A DNA stretch of 64,000 nt from Rhizobium sophorae (GTDB lineage: Bacteria > Pseudomonadota > Alphaproteobacteria > Rhizobiales > Rhizobiaceae), in assembly GCF_013087515.1 (NCBI RefSeq), contig NZ_JABFCN010000028.1, positions 1-64,000 of the forward strand. The letters run 5' to 3'. Shown one piece after another: positions 9,416 to 17,911 of the stretch. The translations under genes and the position numbers were made by a program. Positions within the stretch are counted from its first letter, which is position 1. Every line of letters begins with the position of its first letter. Under the pieces are notes generated by a model that was not told the origin of the DNA, did no database searches, and saw nothing but the letters and a program-made list of their open reading frames with translations.

Positions 9416-9712
9416 ATGAGAAGCGTTATTTTTGCCGTCGCATTGTCTCTGCCGTTGCCTGCCTTTGCCGCAGGCGTCATGAACGTCAAAGCGAGCGAGC
9501 ATAGCTGCAGCGAGCTTACGCAGATCATCCGCCAGAACAAAAAGGTCTTTGTCCGCGTCGGTTTCGGCGGCCGCAGTTTCCGTTATCCGCCCGCCCAATG
9601 CAGCATGGGCGATAAGCGCAGCACCACCAGTTTGCGCGATGCAGGTGGAAAACAGTGCATCCTTGATTATACCTGCGTCTTCGACCCTGCCTCGCCCTAT
9701 AATTTTCCCTAG
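9416..9712 (+). CDS. small exported Cys protein, paralogue 1
   Basis: 98 residues starting MRSVIFAVALSLPLPAFAAG, a clear signal peptide. The mature part has four Cys (HSCSELTQI, PPAQCSMGD, KQCILDYTC) and the strongly conserved core VFVRVGFGGRSFRYPP. The ATG at 9416 was chosen because the signal peptide begins there and GGGAGGGG lies just upstream; a longer in-frame version would start inside the tRNA. A second, clearly homologous gene follows at 10084. Function unknown; it probably acts in the periplasm. Confidence 0.75.
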   Translation: MRSVIFAVALSLPLPAFAAGVMNVKASEHSCSELTQIIRQNKKVFVRVGFGGRSFRYPPAQCSMGDKRSTTSLRDAGGKQCILDYTCVFDPASPYNFP

Positions 9713-10083
9713 ACGCTTCCGTCTAGAGAAGGGGCGGCGTCGATCAACTTCAGGCGGCGCCAACCGGGCAATGCAAGGTGTCTGCGTCCAAACGTCGGTT
9801 TCATGGCCGGCATCGTAGGCCAAACATCTTAATGGATCGGGATGTAGCGATGCCCTCGCAGGAGCAGTAGCGAAGGAACGTCCCGTCCACCTGGACTTCG
9901 CTGCCTCAGAGAGCCGGCTCTGTTGGTCGCTCACTCGATAATGTCCGCTTCGACGCGCTGCGCTGTCGAGTGTGCCGGAGACATAAGGGCATGGCTGTGC
10001 TTAGCCGATAATTCGGACGGTTCCCGCACTGGTGGCACGTGGTGCGATGCCCTACCTTCGCTCTCTCACATTCAGGAGTTTCC
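9713..10083. other. intergenic region between the two paralogues
   Basis: 371 bp with no supported gene. It contains the promoter region of the second paralogue. No third, degenerate copy of the small Cys protein is visible here. Confidence 0.5.
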
Positions 10084-10386
10084 ATGAAAAGCGTTGTTCT
10101 GGCCGTCGCACTGTTGTTTCCGTCCGTCGCTCTTGCCGTCAAGGCAGCGGAGGTCAATGCCAGGGATCACAGTTGCGAAGAGCTTGCGCAGATCATCCGC
10201 AAGGACAAGGCGGTTTTTGTCCGCATGGGCTTTGGCGGCCGCAGCTTCCGTTATCCGCCGGCGAGGTGCAATCTCGGCGACAAGTACGACACCGCAAGAG
10301 TAAAGGATGCCAATGGCAAGCTCTGCCTCCTCGACTACGAGTGCGTGTACGATCCGCAGTCCTTCTATAACAGGATCCCCAAATAA
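10084..10386 (+). CDS. small exported Cys protein, paralogue 2
   Basis: 100 residues with signal peptide MKSVVLAVALLFPSVALA. It shares with paralogue 1 the pattern HSCEELAQIIRKDKAVFVR, GFGGRSFRYPPARCNLGDK and LCLLDYECVYDP, including all four Cys. An ATG at 10084 with AGGAG 6 bases upstream decides the start. The pair is a tandem duplication right after tRNA-Lys. The Cys spacing suggests two disulfides in an oxidising compartment. No functional assignment is possible from sequence. Confidence 0.78.
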   Translation: MKSVVLAVALLFPSVALAVKAAEVNARDHSCEELAQIIRKDKAVFVRMGFGGRSFRYPPARCNLGDKYDTARVKDANGKLCLLDYECVYDPQSFYNRIPK

Positions 10387-10563
10387 TATCCCGTTCTAAG
10401 CGTTGCCAATAGGGTCAAGAAAAAGGCCGGGCGAAGCTCGCACCGACCTTCCTCGATCGGTCTCGATAACGGCTGCCAGTACATCCGTGGTCAGCCGTCA
10501 GAGACAGATTCTAGTATCCCTAAAATAGGGTTTACTTAAAAATCTTCAAGAGCTCGCAGCAGA

Positions 10564-10592
10564 GAGGAAGCCGGCACTGGGCCGGCTTCCTC
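10564..10592 (-). terminator. hairpin downstream of the small membrane protein
   Basis: GAGGAAGCCGGC and GCCGGCTTCCTC form a perfect 12-bp stem around ACTGG, 15 bp past the stop of the minus-strand gene at 10607. There is no immediate T-run, so termination strength is uncertain. Confidence 0.6.
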
Positions 10593-10606
10593 TGGCCAAA
10601 CAGCGG

Positions 10607-10915
10607 TTACTGCTGGGCGGGGGCAGCCGGCGGAGTGGCCGGTGCTGGTGCCGGTGCGGGCGTTGCGCTGTTGTCGGTCGGAGCGATCGGCTTGGCCGGC
10701 GCCGGCTCTGATTGGGTTGTGGAGGCTGTCGTGTCCGGGGATGTGCCGGGGGTGCTCCACTGCGAATAGGCGAATGCAGCGACAGCGATCACGGCCAATG
10801 CAGCGACCCAGACAACCCAAGTATTACTGCTGCGCGCGCTCGGCGTGGTGCGCAGATCCAGATTTGGGTTCAGCGGGCGGTTCGGGTCGTTGGCATTATT
10901 GGGGTCGTACGTCAT
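10607..10915 (-). CDS. small single-span membrane protein, Pro/Ala-rich
   Basis: 102 residues. The hydrophilic N-terminus is rich in Asn and Pro (MTYDPNNANDPNRPLNPN). One transmembrane helix follows (VVWVAALAVIAVAAFAYS, about residues 33-51). The tail is a low-complexity Pro/Ala/Thr stretch, probably periplasmic. Such proteins are common in rhizobia and have no known function. It is transcribed alone, with a strong hairpin after its stop. Confidence 0.7.
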   Translation of the reverse strand: MTYDPNNANDPNRPLNPNLDLRTTPSARSSNTWVVWVAALAVIAVAAFAYSQWSTPGTSPDTTASTTQSEPAPAKPIAPTDNSATPAPAPAPATPPAAPAQQ

Positions 10916-11272
10916 GGTACTTTCTCCTCTTTCGGTGACAGAAGAATGCCGAAGTGGGCATTTTGTTCCGTTCTGGGCCGAAGCACTTGTGCTGATTGGC
11001 TTTTCCTACTCGTCATTCTCGCTTTACTGGCGCTCCGTGCATTCGCGGCTTTGCCGCTCACCCCTCATCTGCTTGGGGGCGACCGGCTGAGACCCTGTGG
11101 TAGACCTGCCGGCTGACAGGCCGCCGGTGCGGACGGTAAGCCGCCATGGCGCAATGCGCTTGACACCACGGGGTCTGTTTGCGAATGATTTCTGCATGGG
11201 GTCGCGATCACCCCACGAGGCGTCATGCTGAAGAATCGCGTCCAGTAAAACCGATCAACGGAGGGACGCGTC
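10916..11272. other. intergenic region before the chromate genes
   Basis: 357 bp without a supported gene. A TTGACA at 11160 followed about 17 bases later by GAATGA could be a sigma-70-like promoter for the chromate operon. A short dyad TGGGGTCGCGATCACCCCA lies near 11198-11216 and could be an operator. Confidence 0.4.
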
Positions 11273-12088
11273 ATGCCGTCATTTCTCGAAATTTCTCCCG
11301 ACAAGCTCAATCGCCTTATCGGAACCCCCGGTGCGCCTTGCATTATCGACGTTCGCACCGAGGAGGACTTCGCGCTCGATCCGCGCCTGGTGCCGGGCTC
11401 GATCCGGCGGGGCCATGCCGAGGTCGGGTCCTGGGCGGGCAGCGTCAATGCCGGTGCCGTCGTCGTGGTCTGCCAGAAGGGCAGCAAGCTCAGCCATGGC
11501 GTTGCCGCCTACCTGCGCCATGCCGGGATCGACGCCGAGAGCCTCGAAGGCGGCTTCGAAGCCTGGGTCACAGGTGGACTGGTTGTGCCCGAGGAGAAGC
11601 TGCCGCGCCGCGACGCGGAGGGACGCACCGTCTGGGTGACGCGGGCGCGGCCGAAGATCGACCGCATCGCCTGTCCCTGGCTGATCCGGCGCTTCGTCGA
11701 TCCGAACGCCGTATTCCTGTTCGTGCCGGCGCCCGAGGTTTTGGCAGTCGGCGAGCGCTTCGCGGCGGTGCCCTTCGATATCGAAGACGTGTTCTGGAGC
11801 CATCGCGGCGAATTATGCACTTTCGACGTCATGATCGAAGAGCTCGGGCTAGCGTCTGAACCGCTTCTGCGCCTGGCGCGGATCGTCAGGGCGGCGGATA
11901 CCGCAAGGCTCGATCTTGCCGCCGAGGCGGCGGGCCTGCTTGCGGCGTCGCTAGGCCTCTCCAGAATGTACTCCGACGATCTGGAGCAACTCGAGGCGGG
12001 GATGCTTCTCTACGACGCTTTCTTCCGCTGGTGTCGCGACGCAACCGAGGAAACCCACAACTGGCCCGCTCCAAAGAAGAGGGCATGA
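11273..12088 (+). CDS. rhodanese-ChrB domain chromate resistance protein
   Basis: 271 residues. An N-terminal rhodanese domain (about 10-98) carries the active-site loop VVVCQKGSKLSH. The C-terminal two thirds match the Chrome_Resist/ChrB domain: WVTRARPKIDRIACPWLIRR, FVPAPEVLAVGE and DLEQLEAGMLLYDAFFRWC. GGAGGG lies 8 bases before the ATG. The gene is 1 bp from chrA, so they form an operon. ChrB-type proteins are known as chromate-responsive regulators or accessory resistance factors; the rhodanese fusion adds a possible sulfur-transfer or arsenate-reductase-like step. Confidence 0.85.
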   Translation: MPSFLEISPDKLNRLIGTPGAPCIIDVRTEEDFALDPRLVPGSIRRGHAEVGSWAGSVNAGAVVVVCQKGSKLSHGVAAYLRHAGIDAESLEGGFEAWVTGGLVVPEEKLPRRDAEGRTVWVTRARPKIDRIACPWLIRRFVDPNAVFLFVPAPEVLAVGERFAAVPFDIEDVFWSHRGELCTFDVMIEELGLASEPLLRLARIVRAADTARLDLAAEAAGLLAASLGLSRMYSDDLEQLEAGMLLYDAFFRWCRDATEETHNWPAPKKRA

Positions 12089-12089
12089 G

Positions 12090-13511
12090 ATGGTCGAGAT
12101 GACAGGAAATGCGTCCGCCGGCGAGATGGTGGAAAAAGACACAGGCAAGGAACATCATCACGGCGTCTCGTTTGGCGAGGCTTTCCGGATCTGGCTGCGG
12201 ATCGCTGCCCTGAGCTTCGGCGGCCCGGCTGGCCAGATTGCCGTCATGCACCGAATCATCGTCGACGAGAAGCGATGGATCGGCGAGCATCGTTTCCTGC
12301 ACGCGCTGAACTATTGCATGCTGCTTCCCGGCCCCGAGGCACAACAACTCGCCATCTATATCGGCTGGTTGATGCACCGGACTGTGGGTGGTCTCGTTGC
12401 CGGCATTCTGTTCGTGCTGCCGGGATTTCTGTCGATTCTCGGTCTCAGCTACATTTATGCCGCCTTTGGCAACGTCGCCATCGTCGCCGGCCTGTTCTTC
12501 GGGCTGAAGGCGGCAGTGCTTGCCGTCGTCGTGCAGGCTGTCATCCGCATCGGCGGGCGGGCCTTGAGGAATAAGGTCATGGTAACGATTGCGGCCGCGG
12601 CCTTTGTCGCCATCTTCTTTCTTCATGTGCCGTTCCCGCTGATTGTGCTCGCTGCCAGCATTATAGGTTTTTTCGGCGGCCGGGCCGGGATCGCCGCCTT
12701 CAGGACTGGTGGCGGACACAAGGCGGGCAGCGGGGCGGTGTTGTCGGATGCCGATTCAGCGCTGGGCGAGGACATACCGGCGCATGCTCGTCCAAACCTC
12801 GCCTGGTCGTTGCGCATGTCGAGCGTGTTGCTTGCCCTCTGGCTCGTCCCGGTCGCCGGGCTCTACGCATTCGTCGGGCCGGACAGCGTCTTTGCCGAAA
12901 TTGGCCTGTTCTTCAGTAAGATGGCCGTCGTGACCTTCGGCGGGGCCTATGCCGTGCTTGCCTATGTCGCACAGGAGGCCGTGCAGCATTTCGGCTGGCT
13001 GAAACCCGGCGAGATGCTAGATGGTCTCGGCATGGCCGAGACGACGCCGGGACCGCTGATCATGGTCGTGCAGTTCGTCGGCTTTATGGGCGCCTACCGC
13101 GATCCCGGATCGCTGGATCCCATGCTAGCCGGCACGTTGGCGGCGATGCTCACGACGTGGGTCACCTTTGTGCCCTGTTTTCTCTGGATCTTCCTCGGCG
13201 CGCCGTTCATCGAAAAACTGCGCGGCAACATCGCGCTCGCCGGCGCGATGTCGGCCATAACAGCGGCGGTGGTCGGGGTTATCCTCAACCTCGCTATCTG
13301 GTTTGCCCTGCACACGCTGTTTGCAGAGGTTGCGACCGTTCACCTTGGCGGGTTGCGGCTCGATATTCCGGTGCTGCGATCGGCCGTGCCGGCGGCAATG
13401 GCGCTGTCTGCCGCCGCGGCGATAGCGATCTTCCGCTTCAAGGCTTCCGTGATCGCGACGCTGCTAGCCTGCGCAGCCGCGGGAATGCTCTGGACGCTGG
13501 CGGTGAATTAG
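12090..13511 (+). CDS. chrA: chromate transporter ChrA
   Basis: 473 residues, bidomain CHR-type chromate efflux protein of the inner membrane. The two CHR motifs are visible: ALSFGGPAGQIAVMHR near residue 35 and VVTFGGAYAVLAYVAQEAV near residue 280. Each is followed by a conserved PGP/TTPGP segment (LLPGPEAQQLAIYIG; ETTPGPLIMVVQF). About ten hydrophobic segments are present. The N-terminal 28 residues include a HHH stretch of unknown role. It exports chromate using the proton-motive force and is co-transcribed with the ChrB-domain gene. Confidence 0.92.
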   Translation: MVEMTGNASAGEMVEKDTGKEHHHGVSFGEAFRIWLRIAALSFGGPAGQIAVMHRIIVDEKRWIGEHRFLHALNYCMLLPGPEAQQLAIYIGWLMHRTVGGLVAGILFVLPGFLSILGLSYIYAAFGNVAIVAGLFFGLKAAVLAVVVQAVIRIGGRALRNKVMVTIAAAAFVAIFFLHVPFPLIVLAASIIGFFGGRAGIAAFRTGGGHKAGSGAVLSDADSALGEDIPAHARPNLAWSLRMSSVLLALWLVPVAGLYAFVGPDSVFAEIGLFFSKMAVVTFGGAYAVLAYVAQEAVQHFGWLKPGEMLDGLGMAETTPGPLIMVVQFVGFMGAYRDPGSLDPMLAGTLAAMLTTWVTFVPCFLWIFLGAPFIEKLRGNIALAGAMSAITAAVVGVILNLAIWFALHTLFAEVATVHLGGLRLDIPVLRSAVPAAMALSAAAAIAIFRFKASVIATLLACAAAGMLWTLAVN

Positions 13512-14839
13512 GCCTCCGCCCCATCGGTGGAAATGCGCGTCGCGAGCATCTTGTCGATACGCATGCCGTCCATGTCGAGCACTTCGAAGCGCCAGTTGTC
13601 GAAGACGAAGGTTTCGCCGGCTTCGGGGATGTGCTGGAGTTGATGCAGCGCGAAGCCCGCCAGCGTATGGAAATCGGCATCCGGACGATCGCGCAGGCCC
13701 AGCCGTTCGAAGGCGTCGAAGGCCGGCATCATCGCATCGATCAGGAGCGAACCGTCTTCCCTGACGACGATATCGGGCTCTTCGTTGGATCCCGGCAGGT
13801 CGCCGGCGATGGCTTCGAGCAGGTCGGTCTGGGTGACGATGCCTTCGAGGCTACCATATTCGTCGATGACGATGGCGAGGCGAACGGGTGAGGCCTTGAA
13901 ACTGTCGAGCACGCGGACGACCGAGGTGCCCTCATGCAGCACCAACGGCTGCTTGATCACCTCCATCGGCCGGACCTTGCCGCCGTCAAGAACCTGGTCG
14001 AGAAGGTCTTTCTTCAACACCATGCCGATCGGCTCATCGATCGAGCCCCGGGCGACCAGCAATTGTTCGTGGCTGCATTCGCGGATGGTCTTCAGGATTT
14101 CGGCCTCGCTGTCGTCGGCGTCGAACCATTCGATGTCGAGACGCGGGGTCATGATGTCGGAGATCGGCCTGTCGCCGATATTGAACACCCGCTCGACGAG
14201 CTGCTGCTGCACCTGGTTGAGAAGGCCGGCCTCCTGGCTCTCGGCGACCAGCAGCTTGAGCTCCTGCGGCGAATGGAACGACGATTCGCCGGTTCCGGCG
14301 CGAAGGCCGACGCCCCGCAGCACCATGTTGCCCATGCCGTTCAGGACAAAGATCGCCGGCTTGAACAGCACCAGGAACAGACCGAGCGGGCGCACCACGG
14401 CAAGCGAAGTGGCCTCGCTGCGCTGAAGCGCCAGGCTCTTCGGCGCGAGCTCGCCGAGCACGATATGAAGTGCTGTAATGATGACGAAGGCGATGACGAC
14501 GGCAACAGTATGCGCGCCCGCCGTCGCCCATTGCCCGGGCAACCAGGACAGCAGCGGCTCGATCAGGTGTGCAAGCGCCGGTTCTCCAACCCAGCCGAGC
14601 GCGAGCGACGAGATGGTGATGCCGAGCTGCGTGGCTGCAAGGTTGGAGTCGAGATTGTCGACGGCGCGCTGAAGTGCCGAGGCGTTCATGCGGCCTGCCG
14701 CAGCGAGTTCGGCGACGCGGCTACGCCTGACCGACACCAGGGCGAATTCGGCGGCAACGAAGAAGCCATTGGCGGCGACGAGAAGAAACACGGCTAGTAT
14801 CCCAACATAGTCGGAGAGCCCGCCGGCGGAATCGGACAT
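13508..14839 (-). CDS. CNNM/CorC (hemolysin-like) CBS-domain transporter
   Basis: 443 residues. An N-terminal DUF21/CNNM membrane domain has four hydrophobic stretches beginning YVGILAVFLLVAANGFFVAAE. Two CBS domains follow (DIMTPRLDIEWFD; FKASPVRLAIVIDEYGSLEG), then a C-terminal CorC_HlyC domain. Proteins of this design move or regulate Mg2+ or Co2+. The ATG at 14839 was preferred to an upstream start that would add 44 residues of non-conserved sequence. The stop overlaps the chrA stop by 4 bp in convergent orientation. Confidence 0.88.
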   Translation of the reverse strand: MSDSAGGLSDYVGILAVFLLVAANGFFVAAEFALVSVRRSRVAELAAAGRMNASALQRAVDNLDSNLAATQLGITISSLALGWVGEPALAHLIEPLLSWLPGQWATAGAHTVAVVIAFVIITALHIVLGELAPKSLALQRSEATSLAVVRPLGLFLVLFKPAIFVLNGMGNMVLRGVGLRAGTGESSFHSPQELKLLVAESQEAGLLNQVQQQLVERVFNIGDRPISDIMTPRLDIEWFDADDSEAEILKTIRECSHEQLLVARGSIDEPIGMVLKKDLLDQVLDGGKVRPMEVIKQPLVLHEGTSVVRVLDSFKASPVRLAIVIDEYGSLEGIVTQTDLLEAIAGDLPGSNEEPDIVVREDGSLLIDAMMPAFDAFERLGLRDRPDADFHTLAGFALHQLQHIPEAGETFVFDNWRFEVLDMDGMRIDKMLATRISTDGAEA

Positions 14840-15060
14840 GTTTTCCCTGCCTTCGAATTGATGGGAATCCGAAACTACACGCTCGCACACCGGTGGCAAG
14901 GCGCTGCTGATATTCTCGCGGCAGGAGCTCGCTATGATCGACAAGCGCCGGTGTGCGGATGCGGAGCGCAAGTTGTGTCGCGAACCGCATGATCAGGGTC
15001 ATGCGTGTTGATGTGGAGCGCAAATAGGTATGGCGAATGACGTAACTGGCGTCGCGCCAT

Positions 15061-15444
15061 TCATCGCTTGGGCGCCTCGAAGAGCTCGATCGGGTTTCCG
15101 GCCGGATCATCGAGCAGGATTTGCTTGCCACCCATGCCTTGCACGATCTCGTTGCGGAAACGCGCGCCGGCCTGACGCAGCGCTGCGACCTCCGCTTCCA
15201 AGTCGGCGACTTCGATCTGGATGCGATTCCAACCGCCGGGCTCCGGCTTTCGCCCATCTGGCATTGTTTGAGACGCTCCGCCAGGTCCCGTCATGCCGCT
15301 GACCAGCAGGCGAAAACCGTCCCTGGTCAGGATGGCGAAGCTAGGGGCGGGACGAAGCGCGACCGAGAAGCTGAGATGTCTCGTGTAGAATTCCACTGCG
15401 GCGTCGACGTCGTGGACGATGTAACGCATGCTGATACCGGGCAT
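15061..15444 (-). CDS. VOC family protein (glyoxalase-like)
   Basis: 127 residues with the vicinal-oxygen-chelate fold: MRYIVHDVDAAVEFYTRHL at the start, a central GGWNRIQIEVADLEAEV and the end KQILLDDPAGNPIELFEA, where Glu is the usual metal ligand. The ATG at 15444 was chosen because GGAGG lies 5 bases upstream, inside a longer alternative. The family includes dioxygenases, isomerases and antibiotic-binding proteins, so the activity is undetermined. Confidence 0.82.
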   Translation of the reverse strand: MPGISMRYIVHDVDAAVEFYTRHLSFSVALRPAPSFAILTRDGFRLLVSGMTGPGGASQTMPDGRKPEPGGWNRIQIEVADLEAEVAALRQAGARFRNEIVQGMGGKQILLDDPAGNPIELFEAPKR

Positions 15445-15973
15445 GTTTTCCTCCATTGTGGTCTTCGTTGTCTTGATCTGATCGTCCCCTCGCGGGACAT
15501 GCAGAATTCTCCTGTTCCTAAAATGCGTCGCTTCGAATTCGATTATGCGCCCGTTTCAAGTTTATGCATCTCGTTATGCCAAATCGCGAGCACCTCTGGG
15601 CGATAGATATGATATCGAATGGAGGGCATGCCGCCCGCCGGCCGCCATCAGCAGCAACCCTCCACGGCGGCGTCTTCCAGGCGATGGGCACAGGAAGGGC
15701 GCGCCGTCCCAGCCTCATCCTCGGATGCCCGCAACTATCTTTTCTTCAATCCCGCCCCGATGTGCTGCCAAGGGCTTCCAAGGACGAACTGGCCGGCCGC
15801 GCCGATGCCCCATCTGTGGCGATAGAATATTCGCCATCGTGTATAAGTTTAATCTAAAATATAAACTTCGACCCGTAGCTATCGGATTTCATTACAAAAG
15901 TTTAATTTTTATTTCAGTTTCGGTTCATCTTTTCGGCCCTAGTTTGGTCACGTGCCCAACATGAGGACCCCAC
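15445..15973. other. 529-bp region without a supported gene
   Basis: Several open frames cross this stretch, but none has a convincing start or protein-like composition. The last 120 bases (about 15835-15950) are clearly AT-rich compared with the surroundings and probably hold the promoter of the RcnB-like gene. Confidence 0.5.
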
Positions 15974-16300
15974 ATGAAAAAGATTTTTGCAGCTCTTCTT
16001 TCCGCCTCCTTCCTTCTGTCCCCGATGGTTGTTTCCCAGGCCAGCGCCGACGATCATCGCCGTCCGCCGATCGTCGTGCAGAAGAAGGTGGTCGTCAAAA
16101 AGACGGTCGTCCGGTCGCATTGGAAGAGGGGATACCGCGTCAATGCCGGCGAGCGTCGCCGGTTCTCCAATGTCAACGACTACCGCCGCTACCGGCTGGC
16201 GCCTCCGCCCCGCGGTTATCGCTGGGTGCGGGCCGATAACGATTACCTGCTGATCGGCGTCACCAGCGGCATCATCTCCAGCGTTATTGCCGGTCGCTGA
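15974..16300 (+). CDS. RcnB-like periplasmic protein
   Basis: 108 residues with a signal peptide (MKKIFAALLSASFLLSPMVV, cleaved after QASA). The mature part is basic, with VVVKKTVVRSHWKRG and the RcnB-type segment YRRYRLAPPPRGYRWVRADND, followed by a short hydrophobic end. RcnB proteins affect nickel/cobalt homeostasis in enterics, but rhizobial members are mostly uncharacterised. A perfect intrinsic terminator follows. Confidence 0.78.
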   Translation: MKKIFAALLSASFLLSPMVVSQASADDHRRPPIVVQKKVVVKKTVVRSHWKRGYRVNAGERRRFSNVNDYRRYRLAPPPRGYRWVRADNDYLLIGVTSGIISSVIAGR

Positions 16301-16317
16301 TCGGTCGTTAGATCAGG

Positions 16318-16342
16318 AAAGGGCGGCTTCGGCCGCCTTTTT
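16318..16342 (+). terminator. intrinsic terminator of the RcnB-like gene
   Basis: GGCGGC-TTCG-GCCGCC followed by five T, 17 bp after the stop. An UUCG tetraloop and U-run make this a textbook rho-independent terminator. Confidence 0.9.
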
Positions 16343-16414
16343 GATTCTGGGAGGGCGTGTAGCAGTTTCGCGCCCATCCTCCTCTTCTTCAGCTGACGGC
16401 GGCGATGACCCGCT

Positions 16415-16594
16415 TCAGGGTTGCCTGCGGGACGGAATGACCCGTTCAGCAATGATGTCGAGAAAACCTCTTGGTCTTCCGACTTCAGCGTCGGTACCCT
16501 CCTCGTGCGTAAGTGGATGAAGCCCTTCGATTGGCGGCAGCGGTTCGCATTCGGTACAGACGCAGAGAGTGCGTTTGATTGCCTGCGCCTTCAT
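16415..16594 (-). CDS. small ORF coupled to the COG0523 GTPase
   Basis: 59-residue frame beginning [20 protein letters not shown]. Its ATG overlaps the stop of the GTPase gene as ATGA, the usual sign of translational coupling. It has a CxxC-like pair (CVCTEC) near the N-terminus that could bind a metal, which fits a zinc locus. Against it: I do not recognise the family, and the C-terminal half ([21 protein letters not shown]) is not distinctive. It may be a real small gene or the start of a decayed one. Confidence 0.4.
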   Translation of the reverse strand: MKAQAIKRTLCVCTECEPLPPIEGLHPLTHEEGTDAEVGRPRGFLDIIAERVIPSRRQP

Positions 16595-17796
16595 GCCGCC
16601 TGCCTGTTCCAACTGGCGAAAGGATCGGGCAGGTCGCGCCAGTGCTCGGGCGCGAAGGCGTCTGTCCTGATAAGACAGGCGTCGAGTTCCTTCCTGATCC
16701 AGGCTTCGTCCATGGGATCGGCACCGATGAAGACGATTTCCTGGCGGCGGTCGCCCCAGACGGGGTCGAGATAGGGGCCGATGGCGCGTATGAAGGCCGG
16801 TTCCTCAGGCCATTGTTCGCGCGGCACTGCCGCCCACCAGAGGCCCATCTTGCCGGTGCGCACGATTGCGCCCGCCTGGCTGATCTCGCCGACATAGTGC
16901 GGGCGCGTCGCCAGCCAGAAGAAGCCTTTGGTGCGCACCACGCCTGGCCATGTCCGATCGAGGAAGGTCTGCAGCTTTGCCGGATGGAAGGGCCGCTTCT
17001 CGCGATAGACGAAGGAGCGAATGCCATATTCCTCGGTCTCCGGCACGTGATCGCGGAAACCGTGCAATTCCTTGTACCAGAGCGGATGGGTCTCGGCCTT
17101 GTCGATATCGAAGCGGCCGGTGCCGAGCACGTCTTTCAGGGCGACCTTGCCGAAATCCGCCTCGATCAGCTTCGCATCCGGGTTGAGGCCGGTGACGATC
17201 TTGCACGCGGCGTCGCGCTCTTCCTTGGTTGCCGTGCCGATCTTGTTCAGCACCACGACGTCGGCGAATTCGATCTGCTCGACCAGCAGGTCGACGATTG
17301 TTCTGTTGTCGCCGTCGCCGGCCGTTTCTCCGCGGTCGGCGAGGAAATCGGCCGAGGCGTAATCGGCAAGCAAATTGGCGGCGTCGACGACGGTCACCAT
17401 GGTGTCGAGCCTGGCGACGTCGGAAAGGCTTTGGCCATTCTCGTCGCGAAATTCGAAGGTGGTGGCGACGGGCAGGGGCTCGGCGATGCCGGTCGATTCG
17501 ATCAAGAGGTAATCGAAGCGGCGCTGATCGGCGAGCTGGCGGACCTCCTTCAACAGGTCGTCACGCAGCGTGCAGCAGATGCAGCCATTGGTCATCTCGA
17601 CCAGCTGTTCCTCGGTGCGCGAGAGATTGGCGCCGCCATCCCGCACCAGCGCGGCATCGATATTCACCTCGCTCATGTCGTTGACGATAACGGCGACGCG
17701 GAGGCCCTCGCGATTGGCGAGGACGTGGTTGAGCAGCGTCGTCTTGCCGGCGCCGAGAAAGCCTGAAAGCACCGTGACCGGAAGCCTGTTGTCCAT
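16591..17796 (-). CDS. COG0523 (CobW/ZigA-like) metal chaperone GTPase
   Basis: 401-residue P-loop GTPase. Walker [14 protein letters not shown] (about 11-23), the metal-binding CxCC motif in [11 protein letters not shown] (about 70-80), ESTGIAEP, and NKIG for guanine recognition; a CobW C-terminal domain follows. No cobalamin genes are near. The zinc transporter genes beside it and a Zur-like box in its leader point to a zinc-starvation metallochaperone rather than cobalamin synthesis. Transcription runs away from znuA, so it forms its own unit. Confidence 0.88.
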   Translation of the reverse strand: MDNRLPVTVLSGFLGAGKTTLLNHVLANREGLRVAVIVNDMSEVNIDAALVRDGGANLSRTEEQLVEMTNGCICCTLRDDLLKEVRQLADQRRFDYLLIESTGIAEPLPVATTFEFRDENGQSLSDVARLDTMVTVVDAANLLADYASADFLADRGETAGDGDNRTIVDLLVEQIEFADVVVLNKIGTATKEERDAACKIVTGLNPDAKLIEADFGKVALKDVLGTGRFDIDKAETHPLWYKELHGFRDHVPETEEYGIRSFVYREKRPFHPAKLQTFLDRTWPGVVRTKGFFWLATRPHYVGEISQAGAIVRTGKMGLWWAAVPREQWPEEPAFIRAIGPYLDPVWGDRRQEIVFIGADPMDEAWIRKELDACLIRTDAFAPEHWRDLPDPFASWNRQAA

Positions 17797-17812
17797 GGGA
17801 ACCTCATTGATA

Positions 17813-17830
17813 TATATGTTATATCATTAC
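17813..17830 (-). promoter_or_regulatory. probable Zur box of the COG0523 gene
   Basis: TATATGTTATATCATTAC, an imperfect dyad centred on GTTATA, lies 17 bp upstream of the ATG at 17796. It resembles the alphaproteobacterial Zur site and the two copies in the znuA-znuC interval. Binding would overlap the promoter or leader and repress the gene when zinc is plentiful. Confidence 0.55.
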
Positions 17831-17911
17831 ATTTGGTGTGCCGAAAAAAAAGGCGGAACGGGGTCATCCGCCTCTTTCCGCCTCAGCTCTCTCCGCGAGA
17901 CCGCGCGGCAA

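Noticed and set aside
16579..17766. 395-codon plus-strand frame
   Set aside because: Antisense shadow of the COG0523 GTPase, whose P-loop, CxCC and NKxG motifs are all on the minus strand.
16591..17796. Cobalamin synthesis role (CobW) for the COG0523 GTPase
   Set aside because: No cob genes are nearby, and it lies in a zinc locus with a Zur-like box.
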